A stretch of 64,000 nt of DNA from Deltaproteobacteria bacterium (GCA_020848905.1 JADLHG010000018.1:170062-234061), one strand, 5' to 3'; positions 42,039 to 51,820 are shown, counted from the stretch's first letter. Program-made: numbers and translations. The notes: a model not told the origin generated them from the sequence alone.

Positions 42039-43067
42039 ATGAGCACGAACCGAACGGATATCCGGCTGGCCCTGCCGAGCAAGGGGCGCCTGGCCGAGGA
42101 GGCGCTGGCCTTTCTCTCGCAGGCCGGCTTGCGAGTGGACAAGCCCAATCCGCGACAGCTACAGGCCACGATCCCCGCGCTGCCGGGGCTCTCGGTCCTC
42201 TTCCAGCGGGCCGGGGACATCGCCGTCAGCGTGCGCGACGGCAGCGTGGACCTCGGGCTCACCGGCTGGGACGCGGTCGCCGAGCGCGGCGGGGCCGACG
42301 GGGCCGTGCTCCGGCTGATCCCCAGCCTCGGTTTCGGCCACTGCCGGCTCCTCGCCATCGTGCCCGAGGCCTGGACGGAGGTCCGCTGCATGCGGGACCT
42401 GGCCGCGGTGGCCGCGTCGCAGGGGGCGCCCTTGCGGGTGGCCACGAAGTTCCCCGAGCTGACGCGCGCCTTTTTCGCGCAGCACGGCCTCGGCGAGCCG
42501 CGCCTGATCCAGCCCGAGGGGACGCTCGAGGTCGCGCCCACCATCGGGTACGCGGACCTGATCTGCGACCTGGTCTCGAGCGGGACCACGATGCGCGACA
42601 ACCGCCTCAAGGCGCTCGAGGACGGCCTGATCGTGGACTCCGAGGCCTGCCTCATCGCCCACCGGCAGAGCCTGAAGCGGCGACCCGAGGTGCTGGCCCT
42701 GGCCCGACAGCTCATCGAGTTCATCGACGCGCATCTGCGCGCCGCGGCGAACGTGGCCATCTTCGCCAACATGCGTGGGGCCTCGCCCGAGGCGATCGCC
42801 GCCCGCATGGCCACGCAGAAGGTGATCGGGGGGCTCCAGGGCCCGACCGTCTCTCCCATCGTGCACCCCGCGCGGAGCGACTGGTTCGCCGTGCACATCG
42901 TGGTGCGCAAAGATCGGCTGGGGCAGGCGATCTCCGAGCTCCGGGCGATCGGGGGCAGCGGCGTGGTGGTGGCCCCCGTGACGTACATCTTCGAGGAGGA
43001 GCCGGAGGCGTGCCGGGCGATGGTGGAGGCGCTCGGGCGCGACGAGACTGCGAGCCGGGAAGGGTGA
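42039..43067 (+). CDS. hisG: ATP phosphoribosyltransferase, long form
   Basis: 342 residues from ATG 42039 (GAGGAGC upstream). Catalyses the first step of histidine synthesis, ATP plus PRPP to phosphoribosyl-ATP. Periplasmic-binding-like fold with LALPSKGRLAEEALAFL near the start, GLTGWDAVAERGG, FPELTRAFF and the PRPP loop YADLICDLVSSGTTMRDNRL. The C-terminal ACT-like regulatory domain (SPIVHPARSDWFAVHIVVRKDRLGQAI) marks the long, feedback-regulated form that needs no HisZ. First gene of the his-aro-trp block. Its leader holds no His-codon run, so a classical attenuator is not seen. Confidence 0.96.
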   Translation: MSTNRTDIRLALPSKGRLAEEALAFLSQAGLRVDKPNPRQLQATIPALPGLSVLFQRAGDIAVSVRDGSVDLGLTGWDAVAERGGADGAVLRLIPSLGFGHCRLLAIVPEAWTEVRCMRDLAAVAASQGAPLRVATKFPELTRAFFAQHGLGEPRLIQPEGTLEVAPTIGYADLICDLVSSGTTMRDNRLKALEDGLIVDSEACLIAHRQSLKRRPEVLALARQLIEFIDAHLRAAANVAIFANMRGASPEAIAARMATQKVIGGLQGPTVSPIVHPARSDWFAVHIVVRKDRLGQAISELRAIGGSGVVVAPVTYIFEEEPEACRAMVEALGRDETASREG

Positions 43068-43071
43068 ACCC

Positions 43072-44394
43072 ATGTCGTTGATCAAGATCTTCGACGTCGA
43101 GCACGCGCGGCGGAGCATCCTGCGCCGCCAGTGGTCCGGGGCGCAGATCTACTCGGAGGCCCTGCTGGAGGGGATCCGTGCCCGCTTCGGCGAGGCGCTG
43201 ACCCCCGACCAGGCGGTGCAGCGCATTCTCACCGAGGTCCACGCCGACGGCGCGGCTGCCGTGAAGCGCTGGACCACCCGGCTCGACCGTGTGGACCTGG
43301 ATACCTTGAAGGTGCCGCACGAGGCGCTGGAAGCCGCTTGGCAATCGCTCGACCCGGCGCTCGCGCGCGCGCTCGAGGAGGCCGCCGAGCGGGTGCGCCT
43401 CTTTCACCACCGCCAGCCCTGGAGCTCGTGGAGCACCGACGCGCTCGGCGGGAACGTGGGGCAGCGCATGACGCCGATCCGCCGCGTGGGGGTCTACGTC
43501 CCCGGCGGGTCCGCCCCTCTCCCCTCGTCGCTGCTCATGTCGGTCATCCCCGCGCAGGTGGCGGGGGTCTCCGAGGTGGTGGTCTGCACGCCGCCACGCC
43601 CCGCGCTCTCTATCCTCGCCGCGGCGAGGCTCTGCGGGCTGCGCGAGGTGGTGCAGATCGGCGGCGCTCAGGCCATCGCGGCGCTGGCCTTCGGCTGCGA
43701 GGGCCTCGCCCCCGTGGACAAGATCGTCGGGGCCGGAAACCTCTTCGTGACGCTGGCCAAGCAGAAGGTCTACGGGCTCGTCGGGATCGACGGGCTCGCG
43801 GGGCCGACGGAGACGATGATCGTCGCGGATGCGACGGCGCGCGCCGACTGGGCGGCGGCGGACCTACTGGCCCAGGCGGAGCACGACATGCTGGCCTCGG
43901 CCATCCTGCTCACCCCCGAGGCGCAGCTCGCCCGGGCCGTGCAGGCCGAGGTGGAGCGTCAGCTCCCGACCCTCGCGCGCGCCGAGATCGCGCGCGAGTC
44001 GCTGGCCAGCCACGGCGGGATCGTGGTGACCCACGACCTGGTGCAGGCGGCCGCGCTGGCGGACGCCTACGCCCCCGAGCACCTCTGCCTCTCCGTCGCC
44101 GACGCGGACTTCTGGAGCCACCAGATCCACAACGCGGGGGGACTCTTCATCGGCGAGCACTCGTGCGAGGTGCTCGGGGACTACGTGGCCGGGCCGAGCC
44201 ACGTGATGCCCACGGGGGGGACGGCGCGCTTCGCCTCGCCGCTGAACGTGCTCGACTTCGTGAAGATCACCAGCATCGTGGCGCTGGATGGGCCGACGGC
44301 GGCACGCGTCTCGGTCCCCGCCGAGGCGCTCGCGCGGGCCGAGGGGCTCACGGGGCACGCGAACGCCGCGGCGCTGCGCCGGGGCGCCTCGTGA
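43072..44394 (+). CDS. hisD: Histidinol dehydrogenase
   Basis: 440 residues, 4 bp after hisG. Oxidises histidinol to histidine in two NAD-dependent steps with zinc. Diagnostic motifs: VPGGSAPLPSSLLMSVIPAQVAG, GLAGPTETMIVAD, LLAQAEHDMLASAI (metal Gln and His), DAYAPEHL and the C-terminal AGPSHVMPTGGTARFASPLNVLDF. Length fits the family. The first base of its stop overlaps the GTG of hisC. Confidence 0.97.
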   Translation: MSLIKIFDVEHARRSILRRQWSGAQIYSEALLEGIRARFGEALTPDQAVQRILTEVHADGAAAVKRWTTRLDRVDLDTLKVPHEALEAAWQSLDPALARALEEAAERVRLFHHRQPWSSWSTDALGGNVGQRMTPIRRVGVYVPGGSAPLPSSLLMSVIPAQVAGVSEVVVCTPPRPALSILAAARLCGLREVVQIGGAQAIAALAFGCEGLAPVDKIVGAGNLFVTLAKQKVYGLVGIDGLAGPTETMIVADATARADWAAADLLAQAEHDMLASAILLTPEAQLARAVQAEVERQLPTLARAEIARESLASHGGIVVTHDLVQAAALADAYAPEHLCLSVADADFWSHQIHNAGGLFIGEHSCEVLGDYVAGPSHVMPTGGTARFASPLNVLDFVKITSIVALDGPTAARVSVPAEALARAEGLTGHANAAALRRGAS

Positions 44395-45485
44395 TCGACG
44401 CGGAGTCGCTCATCCGGCGGGACGTGCGGGGGCTCTCCGCGTACCAGCCGATCCTGCCCTTCGAGGTGCTCTCCCGACGGCTCGGCCGCGCCCCCGAGGC
44501 GATCGTCAAGCTGGACGCGAACGAGAACCCCTACGGTCCGCTCGCCGAGGTGCGGCTGGCCCTCGCCGCGCTCCCCTTCGCGCACATCTACCCGGACCCC
44601 GAGAGCACCGAGCTCCGCGAGGCGCTGGCCACGCACACCGGGCTGCCCGTCGGAAACCTCCTCGCCGGGGCGGGGGCCGACGAGCTCATCGACCTCGTGA
44701 TGCTGCTCTTCCTCGAGCCCGGGGACGCCGTGGTCTCGTGCCCGCCGACCTTCGGCATGTACGCCTTCGACGCGGGGCTGCACCGGGCGCGGGTGGTGAA
44801 CGTCCGGCGGCGCGCGGATTTCTCGCTCGACCTGGACGAGCTCGAGCGGGTGGTGCGGGCGGAGCGGCCGAAGCTCCTCTGCCTCGCCTCGCCGAATAAC
44901 CCCGACGGCAGCCAGCTTCCGCGCGAGGCACTGGAGCGCGTGCTCGCGCTCCCGGTGGTCGTGCTCCTCGACGAGGCGTACGTCGAGTTCGCCCCGCCGG
45001 GGACGAGCCGCCTGACCGAGGTCGCACAGCGCTCGAACCTCATCGTGCTGCGCACCTTCAGCAAGTGGGCGGGGCTCGCCGGCCTGCGGGTCGGCTACGG
45101 CGGTTTCCCCTCGGGGCTCGTCCCGCACCTCTGGAAGATCAAGCAGCCGTACAACGTCTCGGTCGCAGCGAGCACGGCGGCCATCGTCTCGCTCCGTCAC
45201 GCCGAGAAGCTCCACGCGGTGGGGGAGCGGCTCGTGGCCGAGAGGGCGCGGCTCTTTTCGGGCCTCGCGGCCGTGCCGTTCCTCTCGCCGTACCCGTCTC
45301 AGTCCAACTTCATCCTCTGCCGCGTCGTCGGGAGGGAGGCGCGGGCGCTCAAGGAAGGCCTGGCCGCTCGGGGCGTGCTCGTGCGCTACTTCGACACGGC
45401 GGGCCTCACCGACCACGTTCGCGTGAGCGTCGGCAAGCCCGAGCACACCGACGCCCTGCTCGCCGCCCTCGCGGCCCTGGAGTGA
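44391..45485 (+). CDS. hisC: Histidinol-phosphate aminotransferase
   Basis: 364 residues from GTG 44391, overlapping the hisD stop (GTGA). Fold-type I PLP enzyme: [47 protein letters not shown] and the PLP-lysine in [16 protein letters not shown]. The C-terminal [14 protein letters not shown] holds the substrate Arg region. Converts imidazole-acetol phosphate to histidinol phosphate. Comparable enzymes may also transaminate aromatic intermediates. Confidence 0.96.
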   Translation: MIDAESLIRRDVRGLSAYQPILPFEVLSRRLGRAPEAIVKLDANENPYGPLAEVRLALAALPFAHIYPDPESTELREALATHTGLPVGNLLAGAGADELIDLVMLLFLEPGDAVVSCPPTFGMYAFDAGLHRARVVNVRRRADFSLDLDELERVVRAERPKLLCLASPNNPDGSQLPREALERVLALPVVVLLDEAYVEFAPPGTSRLTEVAQRSNLIVLRTFSKWAGLAGLRVGYGGFPSGLVPHLWKIKQPYNVSVAASTAAIVSLRHAEKLHAVGERLVAERARLFSGLAAVPFLSPYPSQSNFILCRVVGREARALKEGLAARGVLVRYFDTAGLTDHVRVSVGKPEHTDALLAALAALE

Positions 45486-45489
45486 GCCG

Positions 45490-46077
45490 ATGCGCCAGAC
45501 CATCGTGGAGCGAAAAACGAAGGAGACGGAGATCCGCGTCGAGCTCTCGCTCGACGGCCGGGGCGAGCACGAGGTGAGCACGGGGATCGGCTTTTTCGAC
45601 CACATGCTCGGGCACGTCGCGCTCCACGGTCTCTTCGACCTCCGGCTGCGGGCGAAGGGGGACCTGCACGTGGATCCCCATCACACCGTCGAGGACTGCG
45701 CGCTCGCGCTCGGCCAGGCGCTGGATCAGGTCCTCGGGGACCGCGCGGGGATCGCGCGCATCGGGCACGCCGTGGTGCCGATGGACGAGACCCTCGCGCA
45801 GGTGACGGTGGACCTCTCGGGCCGGCCCTTCTGCGTCTTCGAGGCCTACTTCCAGACGCCGACGATCGGCGGGCTGCAGACCACGCTCGTCGGACACGTC
45901 TTTCAGTCCCTTTCGGTCGCGGCGCGGGCGAACGTCCACGCCAAGGTGCTCTACGGCCAGGACGACCACCACCAGGCCGAGGCGCTCTTCAAGGCCCTCG
46001 GCCGGGCGCTCTCGGCGGCCGTGGCCGAAGACCCCCGTCGCGCGGGGCGCGTGCCGAGCACCAAGGGGACGCTGTAG
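45490..46077 (+). CDS. hisB: Imidazoleglycerol-phosphate dehydratase (monofunctional)
   Basis: 195 residues. Metal-binding His motifs [21 protein letters not shown] and [14 protein letters not shown], and the early [23 protein letters not shown]. It lacks the N-terminal HAD phosphatase domain of the bifunctional HisB of enterobacteria, so another gene must supply histidinol-phosphate phosphatase. It lies 4 bp after hisC and 16 bp before hisH. Confidence 0.97.
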   Translation: MRQTIVERKTKETEIRVELSLDGRGEHEVSTGIGFFDHMLGHVALHGLFDLRLRAKGDLHVDPHHTVEDCALALGQALDQVLGDRAGIARIGHAVVPMDETLAQVTVDLSGRPFCVFEAYFQTPTIGGLQTTLVGHVFQSLSVAARANVHAKVLYGQDDHHQAEALFKALGRALSAAVAEDPRRAGRVPSTKGTL

Positions 46078-46093
46078 AATAGAACCCGGCCCA

Positions 46094-46705
46094 ATGATCG
46101 CCCTCATCGACTACGGCGCGGGAAACCTGCGCTCCGTGCAGAAGGCCTTCGAGGCGATCGGGACGGAGGTGCGCCTCACCGACCGGGCCGAGGTGGTGCT
46201 CGAGGCCGAGAAGGTCGTCCTCCCCGGGGTCGGCGCCTTCGGCGACGGGATGCGGGGCCTCGCGGAGCGCGGCCTCATCGCGACGCTCGTCGAGGTGGCG
46301 CGCCGCCGGACGCCGCTGCTCGGCATCTGCGTCGGCATGCAGGTGCTCTTCGAGGAGAGCGAGGAGCACGGGCGGCACGAGGGGCTCGGACTCTTGCCGG
46401 GTCGCGTGCGGCGCTTCGACGCCGGCGCGCTGAAGGTGCCCCACACCGGCTGGAACCAGCTCTGGCGCACGCAGGGCGACGCCCCGTTGCTCGAGGGCCT
46501 GGACGACGGGGCCTACGCCTACTTCAACCACGGCTTCTTCTGCGACGCGGCGCCCGCCGACACGGCCGCGGAGACGGACTACGGACGGAGGTACGCCTCG
46601 ATCGTCGCGCGGGACGGCTGGCTCTTCGGCGTGCAGTTCCATCCCGAGAAGAGCCAGCGGGTGGGCCTGGCCATCCTGCGCAACTTCGTGGAGCGCCGCG
46701 GATGA
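46094..46705 (+). CDS. hisH: Glutaminase subunit of imidazole glycerol phosphate synthase
   Basis: 203 residues. Class I glutamine amidotransferase: LIDYGAGNLRSVQKAF, nucleophile Cys in LLGICVGMQVLFEES, and the His/Glu pair in FGVQFHPEKSQRVGL. It produces ammonia for HisF. Its stop overlaps the hisA start (ATGA). Confidence 0.96.
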   Translation: MIALIDYGAGNLRSVQKAFEAIGTEVRLTDRAEVVLEAEKVVLPGVGAFGDGMRGLAERGLIATLVEVARRRTPLLGICVGMQVLFEESEEHGRHEGLGLLPGRVRRFDAGALKVPHTGWNQLWRTQGDAPLLEGLDDGAYAYFNHGFFCDAAPADTAAETDYGRRYASIVARDGWLFGVQFHPEKSQRVGLAILRNFVERRG

Positions 46706-47448
46706 AGGCCTGCGTGGTCTATCCCGCGATCGACCTGCGTCGCGGCAAGGTGGTGCGCCTGGCGGAGGGGGACCCCGCGCGCCAGACGACCTATGGTGAC
46801 GACCCCGCGGCCGTGGCCGAGGCCTGGCTCGCGGCGGGGTCGCGCTGGCTCCACGTGGTGAACCTGGACGGCGCCTTCGACGAGGCGGACGCGGGGAACC
46901 GGCAGGCCGTGCGCGCGATCCTGGAGCGGGCGACGGGGGAGGGCGCGTCGGTGCAGCTCGGCGGGGGCTTGCGCTCGCTCGCGGCGGTCGAGGAGGCGCT
47001 CGCGCTGGGCGTGGCGCGCGTGGTGCTCGGCACGGCGGCGGTCGAAAAGCCCGAGCTCGTGCGCGAAGCCCTCGCGCGCTTCGGCAGCGTGCGCGTGGCG
47101 GTGGGCCTCGACGCGCGGGACGGGCTCGTGCGGACCCGGGGGTGGCGCGACGGGGCCGGGGTCGCACCGGACGAGCTCGCGCGTGGCTTCGGCGAGGATG
47201 GGCTGAGGACGGTGATCTATACCGAGATCAGCCGCGACGGGCTCGGCACCGGCGTGGACGTGCCCGCCTGCGCGGCGCTGGCCTCGGCCACCGGGCTCGA
47301 GGTCATCGCCTCCGGAGGCGTGGGCTCTCTCGAGGATCTGCGGCGGGTGCGCGCGGCCGGGTTGCCGGGAGTGATCGTCGGGCGCGCGCTCTACGACGGC
47401 CGCTTCGGCCTCGAGGAGGCGCTCGCGGCCGTCGGGGAGGGGCGTTGA
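46702..47448 (+). CDS. hisA: ProFAR isomerase
   Basis: 248 residues. (beta/alpha)8 barrel. Catalytic Asp in [15 protein letters not shown] and a second acid in [17 protein letters not shown]. Phosphate-binding loops VQLGGGLRS and [13 protein letters not shown]. The gene is complete and shows no sign of the dual HisA/TrpF (PriA) role of actinobacteria; trpF is present separately as part of a fusion. Confidence 0.96.
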   Translation: MKACVVYPAIDLRRGKVVRLAEGDPARQTTYGDDPAAVAEAWLAAGSRWLHVVNLDGAFDEADAGNRQAVRAILERATGEGASVQLGGGLRSLAAVEEALALGVARVVLGTAAVEKPELVREALARFGSVRVAVGLDARDGLVRTRGWRDGAGVAPDELARGFGEDGLRTVIYTEISRDGLGTGVDVPACAALASATGLEVIASGGVGSLEDLRRVRAAGLPGVIVGRALYDGRFGLEEALAAVGEGR

Positions 47449-47450
47449 GC

Positions 47451-48221
47451 ATGTCTCTCGCGCGTCGGATCATCCCCTGCCTGGACGTGAAGGACGGCCG
47501 TGTGGTCAAGGGGGTCAACTTCGTCAACTTGCGCGACGCCGGCGACCCGGTCGAGCAGGCGCGGCTCTACGACCGCGAGGGGGCCGACGAGCTGGTCTTC
47601 CTCGATATCTCCGCCACCCCCGAGGCGCGCGACACCACGGCCGAGGTGGTGCGCGCTGTGGCCGACTGCGTCTTTCTGCCGCTCACGGTGGGGGGCGGGA
47701 TCCGGACCGTGGAGGACATGCGCCGCCTGCTCCTCGCCGGGGCCGACCGCGTGAGCGTGAACTCGGCGGCGGTCAGACGCCCCGAGCTCCTCTCCGAGGG
47801 GGCGAGTCGCTTCGGCAGCCAGTGCATCGTGTTGGCCATCGACGCGAAGGGGTGCGCGGGGGGGGGCTGGGAGGTCTACCTCGACGGCGGACGGACGCCG
47901 ACCGGGCTCGACGCGCTCGAGTGGGCGCGCCGCGGCGTCGCGCTCGGGGCCGGCGAGATCCTGCTCACCAGCATGGACGCGGACGGCACGCTCGCGGGGT
48001 TCGACCTGCCGCTCACGCGCGCGGTGGCCGAGTCCGTGGCGGTGCAGGTCATCGCGAGCGGGGGCGCGGGGCGGCTCGAGCACTTTGCCGAGGTGTTCAC
48101 CGAGGGGAAGGCCGACGCGGCGCTGGCGGCGTCGCTCTTTCACGACCGGAAGCTCGGGGTCGCCGAGGTGAAGCGCCACCTCGCGGACCGGGGCGTACCC
48201 GTTCGACCCCCGGGGGCCTGA
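47451..48221 (+). CDS. hisF: Cyclase subunit of imidazole glycerol phosphate synthase
   Basis: 256 residues from ATG 47451, 2 bp after the hisA stop. [18 protein letters not shown] (catalytic Asp), [27 protein letters not shown] and [24 protein letters not shown]. Pairs with HisH to form IGP and AICAR. Its stop overlaps the hisI ATG by one base. Confidence 0.97.
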   Translation: MSLARRIIPCLDVKDGRVVKGVNFVNLRDAGDPVEQARLYDREGADELVFLDISATPEARDTTAEVVRAVADCVFLPLTVGGGIRTVEDMRRLLLAGADRVSVNSAAVRRPELLSEGASRFGSQCIVLAIDAKGCAGGGWEVYLDGGRTPTGLDALEWARRGVALGAGEILLTSMDADGTLAGFDLPLTRAVAESVAVQVIASGGAGRLEHFAEVFTEGKADAALAASLFHDRKLGVAEVKRHLADRGVPVRPPGA

Positions 48222-48532
48222 TGAAAGACCTCACCTTCGACGAACGGGGGCTGCTCCCCGCGGTGGCGCAGGACGCGGTGACCGGCGAGGTGTTGATGGT
48301 GGCCTGGATGAACGCCGAGGCGCTGCGGCGAACGCGCGAGAGCGGGCGCGCGACCTTCTTCAGCCGCAGCCGTCAGGCCCTCTGGCAGAAGGGGGAGACC
48401 TCGGGGAACGTGCTCGAGGTGGTCGAGATTCGCGTGGACTGCGACGGGGACACCCTGTTGCTCAAGGTGCGGCCGGCGGGACCCGCGTGCCATACGGGGG
48501 CCCGGAGCTGCTTTTTCCGGGAACTGGAGTAG
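48221..48532 (+). CDS. hisI: Phosphoribosyl-AMP cyclohydrolase
   Basis: 103 residues from ATG 48221. Motifs: [51 protein letters not shown] and [10 protein letters not shown], supplying the Cys and Asp ligands for zinc and magnesium. Stand-alone, not fused to HisE, as in many delta-proteobacteria. Confidence 0.96.
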   Translation: MKDLTFDERGLLPAVAQDAVTGEVLMVAWMNAEALRRTRESGRATFFSRSRQALWQKGETSGNVLEVVEIRVDCDGDTLLLKVRPAGPACHTGARSCFFRELE

Positions 48533-48535
48533 AGC

Positions 48536-48805
48536 ATGCTGAGCGAACTCTTCGAGGTCATCCGACAGCGCAAGGTCAACCCGACGCCCGAGTCCTACAC
48601 GGCGCGACTCTTCGCGGCCGGAGAGGACGAGGTGCTGAAGAAGATCGGGGAGGAGGCCGTGGAGGTGATCCTGGCCGCGAAGGGGCAGGGGGACGCCCGG
48701 CTCGTCGAGGAGCTCGCGGACCTCTTCTATCACGTCGCAGTGCTGCTCGTGTCGCGGGACCTCACGCTCGCCGACCTCGAGGAAGAGCTCCGTCGCCGCC
48801 GATGA
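48536..48805 (+). CDS. hisE: Phosphoribosyl-ATP pyrophosphatase
   Basis: 89 residues. All-alpha NTP pyrophosphatase: SYTARLFAAGEDEVLKKIGEEAVEVILAAKG with the metal-binding Glu motif (EEAVE) and ELADLFYHVAVLL with the Asp. Follows hisI after 3 bp; its stop overlaps the next ATG (ATGA). Confidence 0.95.
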   Translation: MLSELFEVIRQRKVNPTPESYTARLFAAGEDEVLKKIGEEAVEVILAAKGQGDARLVEELADLFYHVAVLLVSRDLTLADLEEELRRRR

Positions 48806-49938
48806 AGATCCTGCTCTTCGACATGGACGGCGTGCTCGTGGCCCCGGAGGGCTACCACCGGGCTCTCGCGGAGACGGTGCGGCTGGCGGGGCAGGCGCTC
48901 GGCTACCCCGAGGTGAGCCTCACCCCCGAGGAGATCGCGGCTTTCGAGGCGGCCGGCGTCTCGAGCGAGTGGGAGTCGTCGGCCATCTGCACGGCGCTGA
49001 TGCTGGTCCAGGCCTGGGAGGCGGAGCTGCCGCGCTCTCTGCCCGAGGAGCTGCCGGGGGCCGCGGCGGAGGCGCACGGGCTCCCCGTCCCCGATTTCGT
49101 GGCCTTCATGCAGCGCCTCGCGCGTGACGGCCAGGAGAGGTGGACGAGCGCCCCCGAGCGGGCCGAGGCGGCGCTTCTGACCCACCGCCGCCTGGAGCAG
49201 GAGAAGCGCCGCGTGGTCGGCGACCTTCTGCGACGCGCGCGCGACTTCGACGGGTCGGTCACGCATCGGGTCTTTCAGGAGCTCGCGCTGGGCAGCGCGG
49301 AGTTCGAACGGACCTACGGGCGCAAGCCCGCGCTCGGCACGGCGAGCTACCTCGAACAGCACGATCGCCCGGGGCTCAGCCCGGCGGGGGCGGCGCGGCT
49401 GCGGGCCTGGCTCGGTCGGCCGTCGCAGCATGGGGCGGTATTCACCAACCGCCCGTGTCGAGGGCCGGGCGGCGCGCGGGGGACGCCCGAGGCCGAGGCG
49501 GGGGTGCGCTGCGTGGGCGTACCGGAGCTCCCCATCCTGGGGCTCGGGGGGCTGAGCTGGCTGGCCGAGCGGCGCGGGGCGCTCACCGACGAGCTGATGA
49601 AGCCCTCGCCGGTGCACGCGCTGGCGGCGCTGCAGCTCGCGGCCGGTCGCACCGCAGCGGACGCGCTCGACCTCGCCGCCGGCCTCGCGCTCGACGGGCT
49701 CGACGGTGCGGCGTGGCGCGCGCTCGACGGAGCACGGGTCTGGATCTTCGAGGACTCGGCCAAGGGCCTGCACAGCGCCCAGGCGGCCGGTGAGCTCCTC
49801 GCCGCGCACGGGGTGACGCTCGAGCTCACCTTCTGTGGCGTGACCACCGACTCGCTCAAGGCCCAGGCGCTGACCGCGGCGGGAGCGCGCGTCTTCTCCG
49901 GCCTCGAGCAGGCGCTGGCGGTCGTCCCGGCCTTCTGA
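48802..49938 (+). CDS. HAD-superfamily hydrolase, candidate histidinol-phosphate phosphatase
   Basis: 378 residues from ATG 48802, overlapping hisE. Motif I LLFDMDGVLVAPEGY (Asp7, Asp9). An insert or cap region of about 200 residues follows, with VFTNRPCRGP as possible motif II and EDSAKGLHSAQAAGE as motif IV. It lacks a HisB-type dehydratase domain and is larger than usual HisB phosphatase domains (about 160 residues). No other histidinol-phosphate phosphatase is visible, and the gene is co-translated with hisE, so it could fill step 8 of the pathway. A different phosphate substrate cannot be ruled out. Confidence 0.75.
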   Translation: MKILLFDMDGVLVAPEGYHRALAETVRLAGQALGYPEVSLTPEEIAAFEAAGVSSEWESSAICTALMLVQAWEAELPRSLPEELPGAAAEAHGLPVPDFVAFMQRLARDGQERWTSAPERAEAALLTHRRLEQEKRRVVGDLLRRARDFDGSVTHRVFQELALGSAEFERTYGRKPALGTASYLEQHDRPGLSPAGAARLRAWLGRPSQHGAVFTNRPCRGPGGARGTPEAEAGVRCVGVPELPILGLGGLSWLAERRGALTDELMKPSPVHALAALQLAAGRTAADALDLAAGLALDGLDGAAWRALDGARVWIFEDSAKGLHSAQAAGELLAAHGVTLELTFCGVTTDSLKAQALTAAGARVFSGLEQALAVVPAF

Positions 49939-49944
49939 GAGGCT

Positions 49945-50380
49945 CAGCGTCCTGGAACGTCGTCCGTACGCAGCTTCCCGCGAAGCTTCCAGCCCGTGTG
50001 CAGGAGCCAGGTTCGTGGCTCGCCGACCGTAGGCTCTCCCGAGGGCGGCACCGGCGCGAGGTCCTTCCAGCCGTCCACGAGATAGAGCGCCGAGGAGCAC
50101 GGATCGAGCTCACGCCTGGGCACCCACTTGCCGCGCTGCGCGCAGTGCTTCCGTCACCCGGAGCTGCGGCTTCACGCGCAGGTTCGGGAGGTCTGACACG
50201 ACCTTCATCGTCACGTGCACCGGAAAGCGGCTCGCCAGAAGCGGTCGCGCCCGATGCGGGAGTTCGCTCCCCGGCTGTTTCTTCCTCCCTGCACCGTCGC
50301 GCTTCCCGCCCCACCCCGCCGGCGCACGCGTGCCCGAAGGCCGGCCACAACCCGAGGAGGATTTGCGTTTGCGGGCCATC
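49945..50380 (-). pseudogene. Transposase remnant with 269-bp frameshifting deletion
   Basis: Starts MMARKRKSSSG like the intact copy. Similarity runs to about 'PQLRVT', where the equivalent of 3676-3944 of copy A is missing; 269 is not a multiple of three, so the frame shifts and the reading frame ends soon after (VGAQA). The deleted piece contained the HUH histidines and the catalytic Tyr, so the product cannot be active. The downstream sequence (LDPCSSALYLV...TWLLHTGWKLRGKLR in the shifted frame) is still recognisable up to the stop at 49945-49947. The breakpoint shows a 2-bp overlap (GA), consistent with a simple slippage or end-joining deletion. Confidence 0.9.
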
Positions 50381-50657
50381 ATGAATACGGCTAATACCAT
50401 CAAAGCGCCGGTCTGCCATCAAGCGAGCTCATTTCACGAACACACAAACAGACACAAACCCCTCTTCGCCGCACCGATCCACCCCGGCCCTCCGCGTGCG
50501 CTCACCGCCGCTCGCGCCCCCCCCCCCACCTCCCACCAACAAACCCCCCACCTCTCGCGCGTCGGCCAAACGCCCGCCTGCTCGACGTCGTCCACCCCTC
50601 CCTGGCCAGTGCCACCATTTCCCCCGGAACCCTTGACCGACAGTCCGCGCTCACACC
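49945..50657 (-). mobile_element. RAYT-type element, decayed inverted copy (copy B)
   Basis: This copy matches 3131-4158 in inverse orientation, including about 275 bp 5' of the gene (50381-50657) with many substitutions and small indels, and ends at the same 3' point. It carries an internal deletion of 269 bp relative to copy A. It lies between the HAD gene (stop 49938) and aroB (start 50732), the only interruption in the biosynthetic block. The stretch 50381-50731 has no other gene; it holds the element's 5' region and a short tandem repeat. Confidence 0.85.
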
Positions 50658-50658
50658 C

Positions 50659-50690
50659 CGCCCCGACCTGGACACCGCCCCGACCTGGAC
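50659..50690 (+). repeat. 15-bp direct repeat next to the element end
   Basis: CGCCCCGACCTGGAC occurs at 50659-50673 and 50676-50690 (period 17). It begins 2 bp outside the end of copy B. It may be chance in GC-rich DNA or a scar of insertion; it lies within the aroB leader. Confidence 0.6.
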
Positions 50691-50731
50691 GTGGCCGGCC
50701 GGGCCCTTCCTGCGTTAGACTTACCGTTCCG

Positions 50732-51820
50732 ATGCGTCTACTGACCCAGGTGAAAACGGCTCGTCAGGAGTCCTACCCGGTGCTCCTCGGGCCGGACTTT
50801 GTCAGCGGCCTCGGGGAGGTGTGGCGCGAGAGCTGGCGCCAGGCGGTGCTCGTCGGCGACGAGAACACGGCGCCCCTCTTCTTCGGGCCGCTCGAGGCGT
50901 GGCTCGGTTCGCGCGTCGAGCGCCTCCTGCCGCTGCGGATCCCCGCCGGCGAAGGGTCGAAGACGCGCGAGATGAAGGCCGAGCTCGAGGACGCCATGCT
51001 GGCGGCCGGAATCGATCGCCGGGCCTGCGTGGTGGCTGTGGGGGGCGGGGTGGTGCTGGACCTCGCGGGCTTCGTGGCGGCCACTTACCTGCGGGGCGTG
51101 GCCCACCTGAACCTCGCGACCTCGCTCCTGGCCCAGGTGGACGCGGCCGTCGGCGGCAAGACGGGGGTCAACACCTCGCGCGGCAAGAACCTGATCGGCG
51201 CCTTCCACCCCCCGCGGGCGGTGCTCGTCGCGCGCGCGGCGCTCTCCACGCTCCCCGAGGAGGAGCTTCGCTGCGGCCTGGCCGAGGCGGTGAAGCACGC
51301 GGTCGTGGCGGACGCCGAGCTCTTCGCGTCGCTCGAGGCGTGGGGCGGGGAAGGGGGGCTCGTGCTCCCCGAGGAGCTCCTCGGCCGCTGCGTGCGGATC
51401 AAGGCGGAGGTGGTCGAGCAGGACGAGCGCGAGGCGGGGCTTCGGCAGATCCTGAACTTCGGGCACACGGCGGGGCACGCGATCGAGGCCGCCACGGGGC
51501 ACGCCGTACCGCACGGACGCGCGGTGGCCGCCGGGATGGTCGTCGAGGCGCGCGTGGCCGAGGCGCTCTGCGGCTTTGGCGGGGACGAGCGGGCCCGCCT
51601 CGTGGCGCTCCTCGAACGCCTCGGGCTGCCGACGCGCCCGCCCGTCCCCTTCGCCGAGGCGCGGGTGTACTTCGGCGCCGACAAGAAGACGCGCGGAGGC
51701 GAGGTGCGGTGCGCGCTCCCGCTACGGCTCGGAGAGATGGAGCCCTCGGAGGGGGCGTTCGCGGTGACCGTCCCGCTCGAACGCTTCGAGGCGGCCTGGA
51801 GCGACGCGTGCTCTGCGTGA
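50732..51820 (+). CDS. aroB: 3-dehydroquinate synthase
   Basis: 362 residues from ATG 50732. NAD- and metal-dependent cyclisation of DAHP. Motifs: GEGSKTREMK, AVGGGVVLDLAGFVAATYLRG, LATSLLAQVDAAVGGKTGVN, KNLIGAFHPPRAVL, EAVKHAVVAD and metal His in LNFGHTAGHAIE. First gene after the transposon remnant; its promoter must lie in the 74-bp stretch following the element or come from readthrough from the his genes. Confidence 0.97.
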   Translation: MRLLTQVKTARQESYPVLLGPDFVSGLGEVWRESWRQAVLVGDENTAPLFFGPLEAWLGSRVERLLPLRIPAGEGSKTREMKAELEDAMLAAGIDRRACVVAVGGGVVLDLAGFVAATYLRGVAHLNLATSLLAQVDAAVGGKTGVNTSRGKNLIGAFHPPRAVLVARAALSTLPEEELRCGLAEAVKHAVVADAELFASLEAWGGEGGLVLPEELLGRCVRIKAEVVEQDEREAGLRQILNFGHTAGHAIEAATGHAVPHGRAVAAGMVVEARVAEALCGFGGDERARLVALLERLGLPTRPPVPFAEARVYFGADKKTRGGEVRCALPLRLGEMEPSEGAFAVTVPLERFEAAWSDACSA

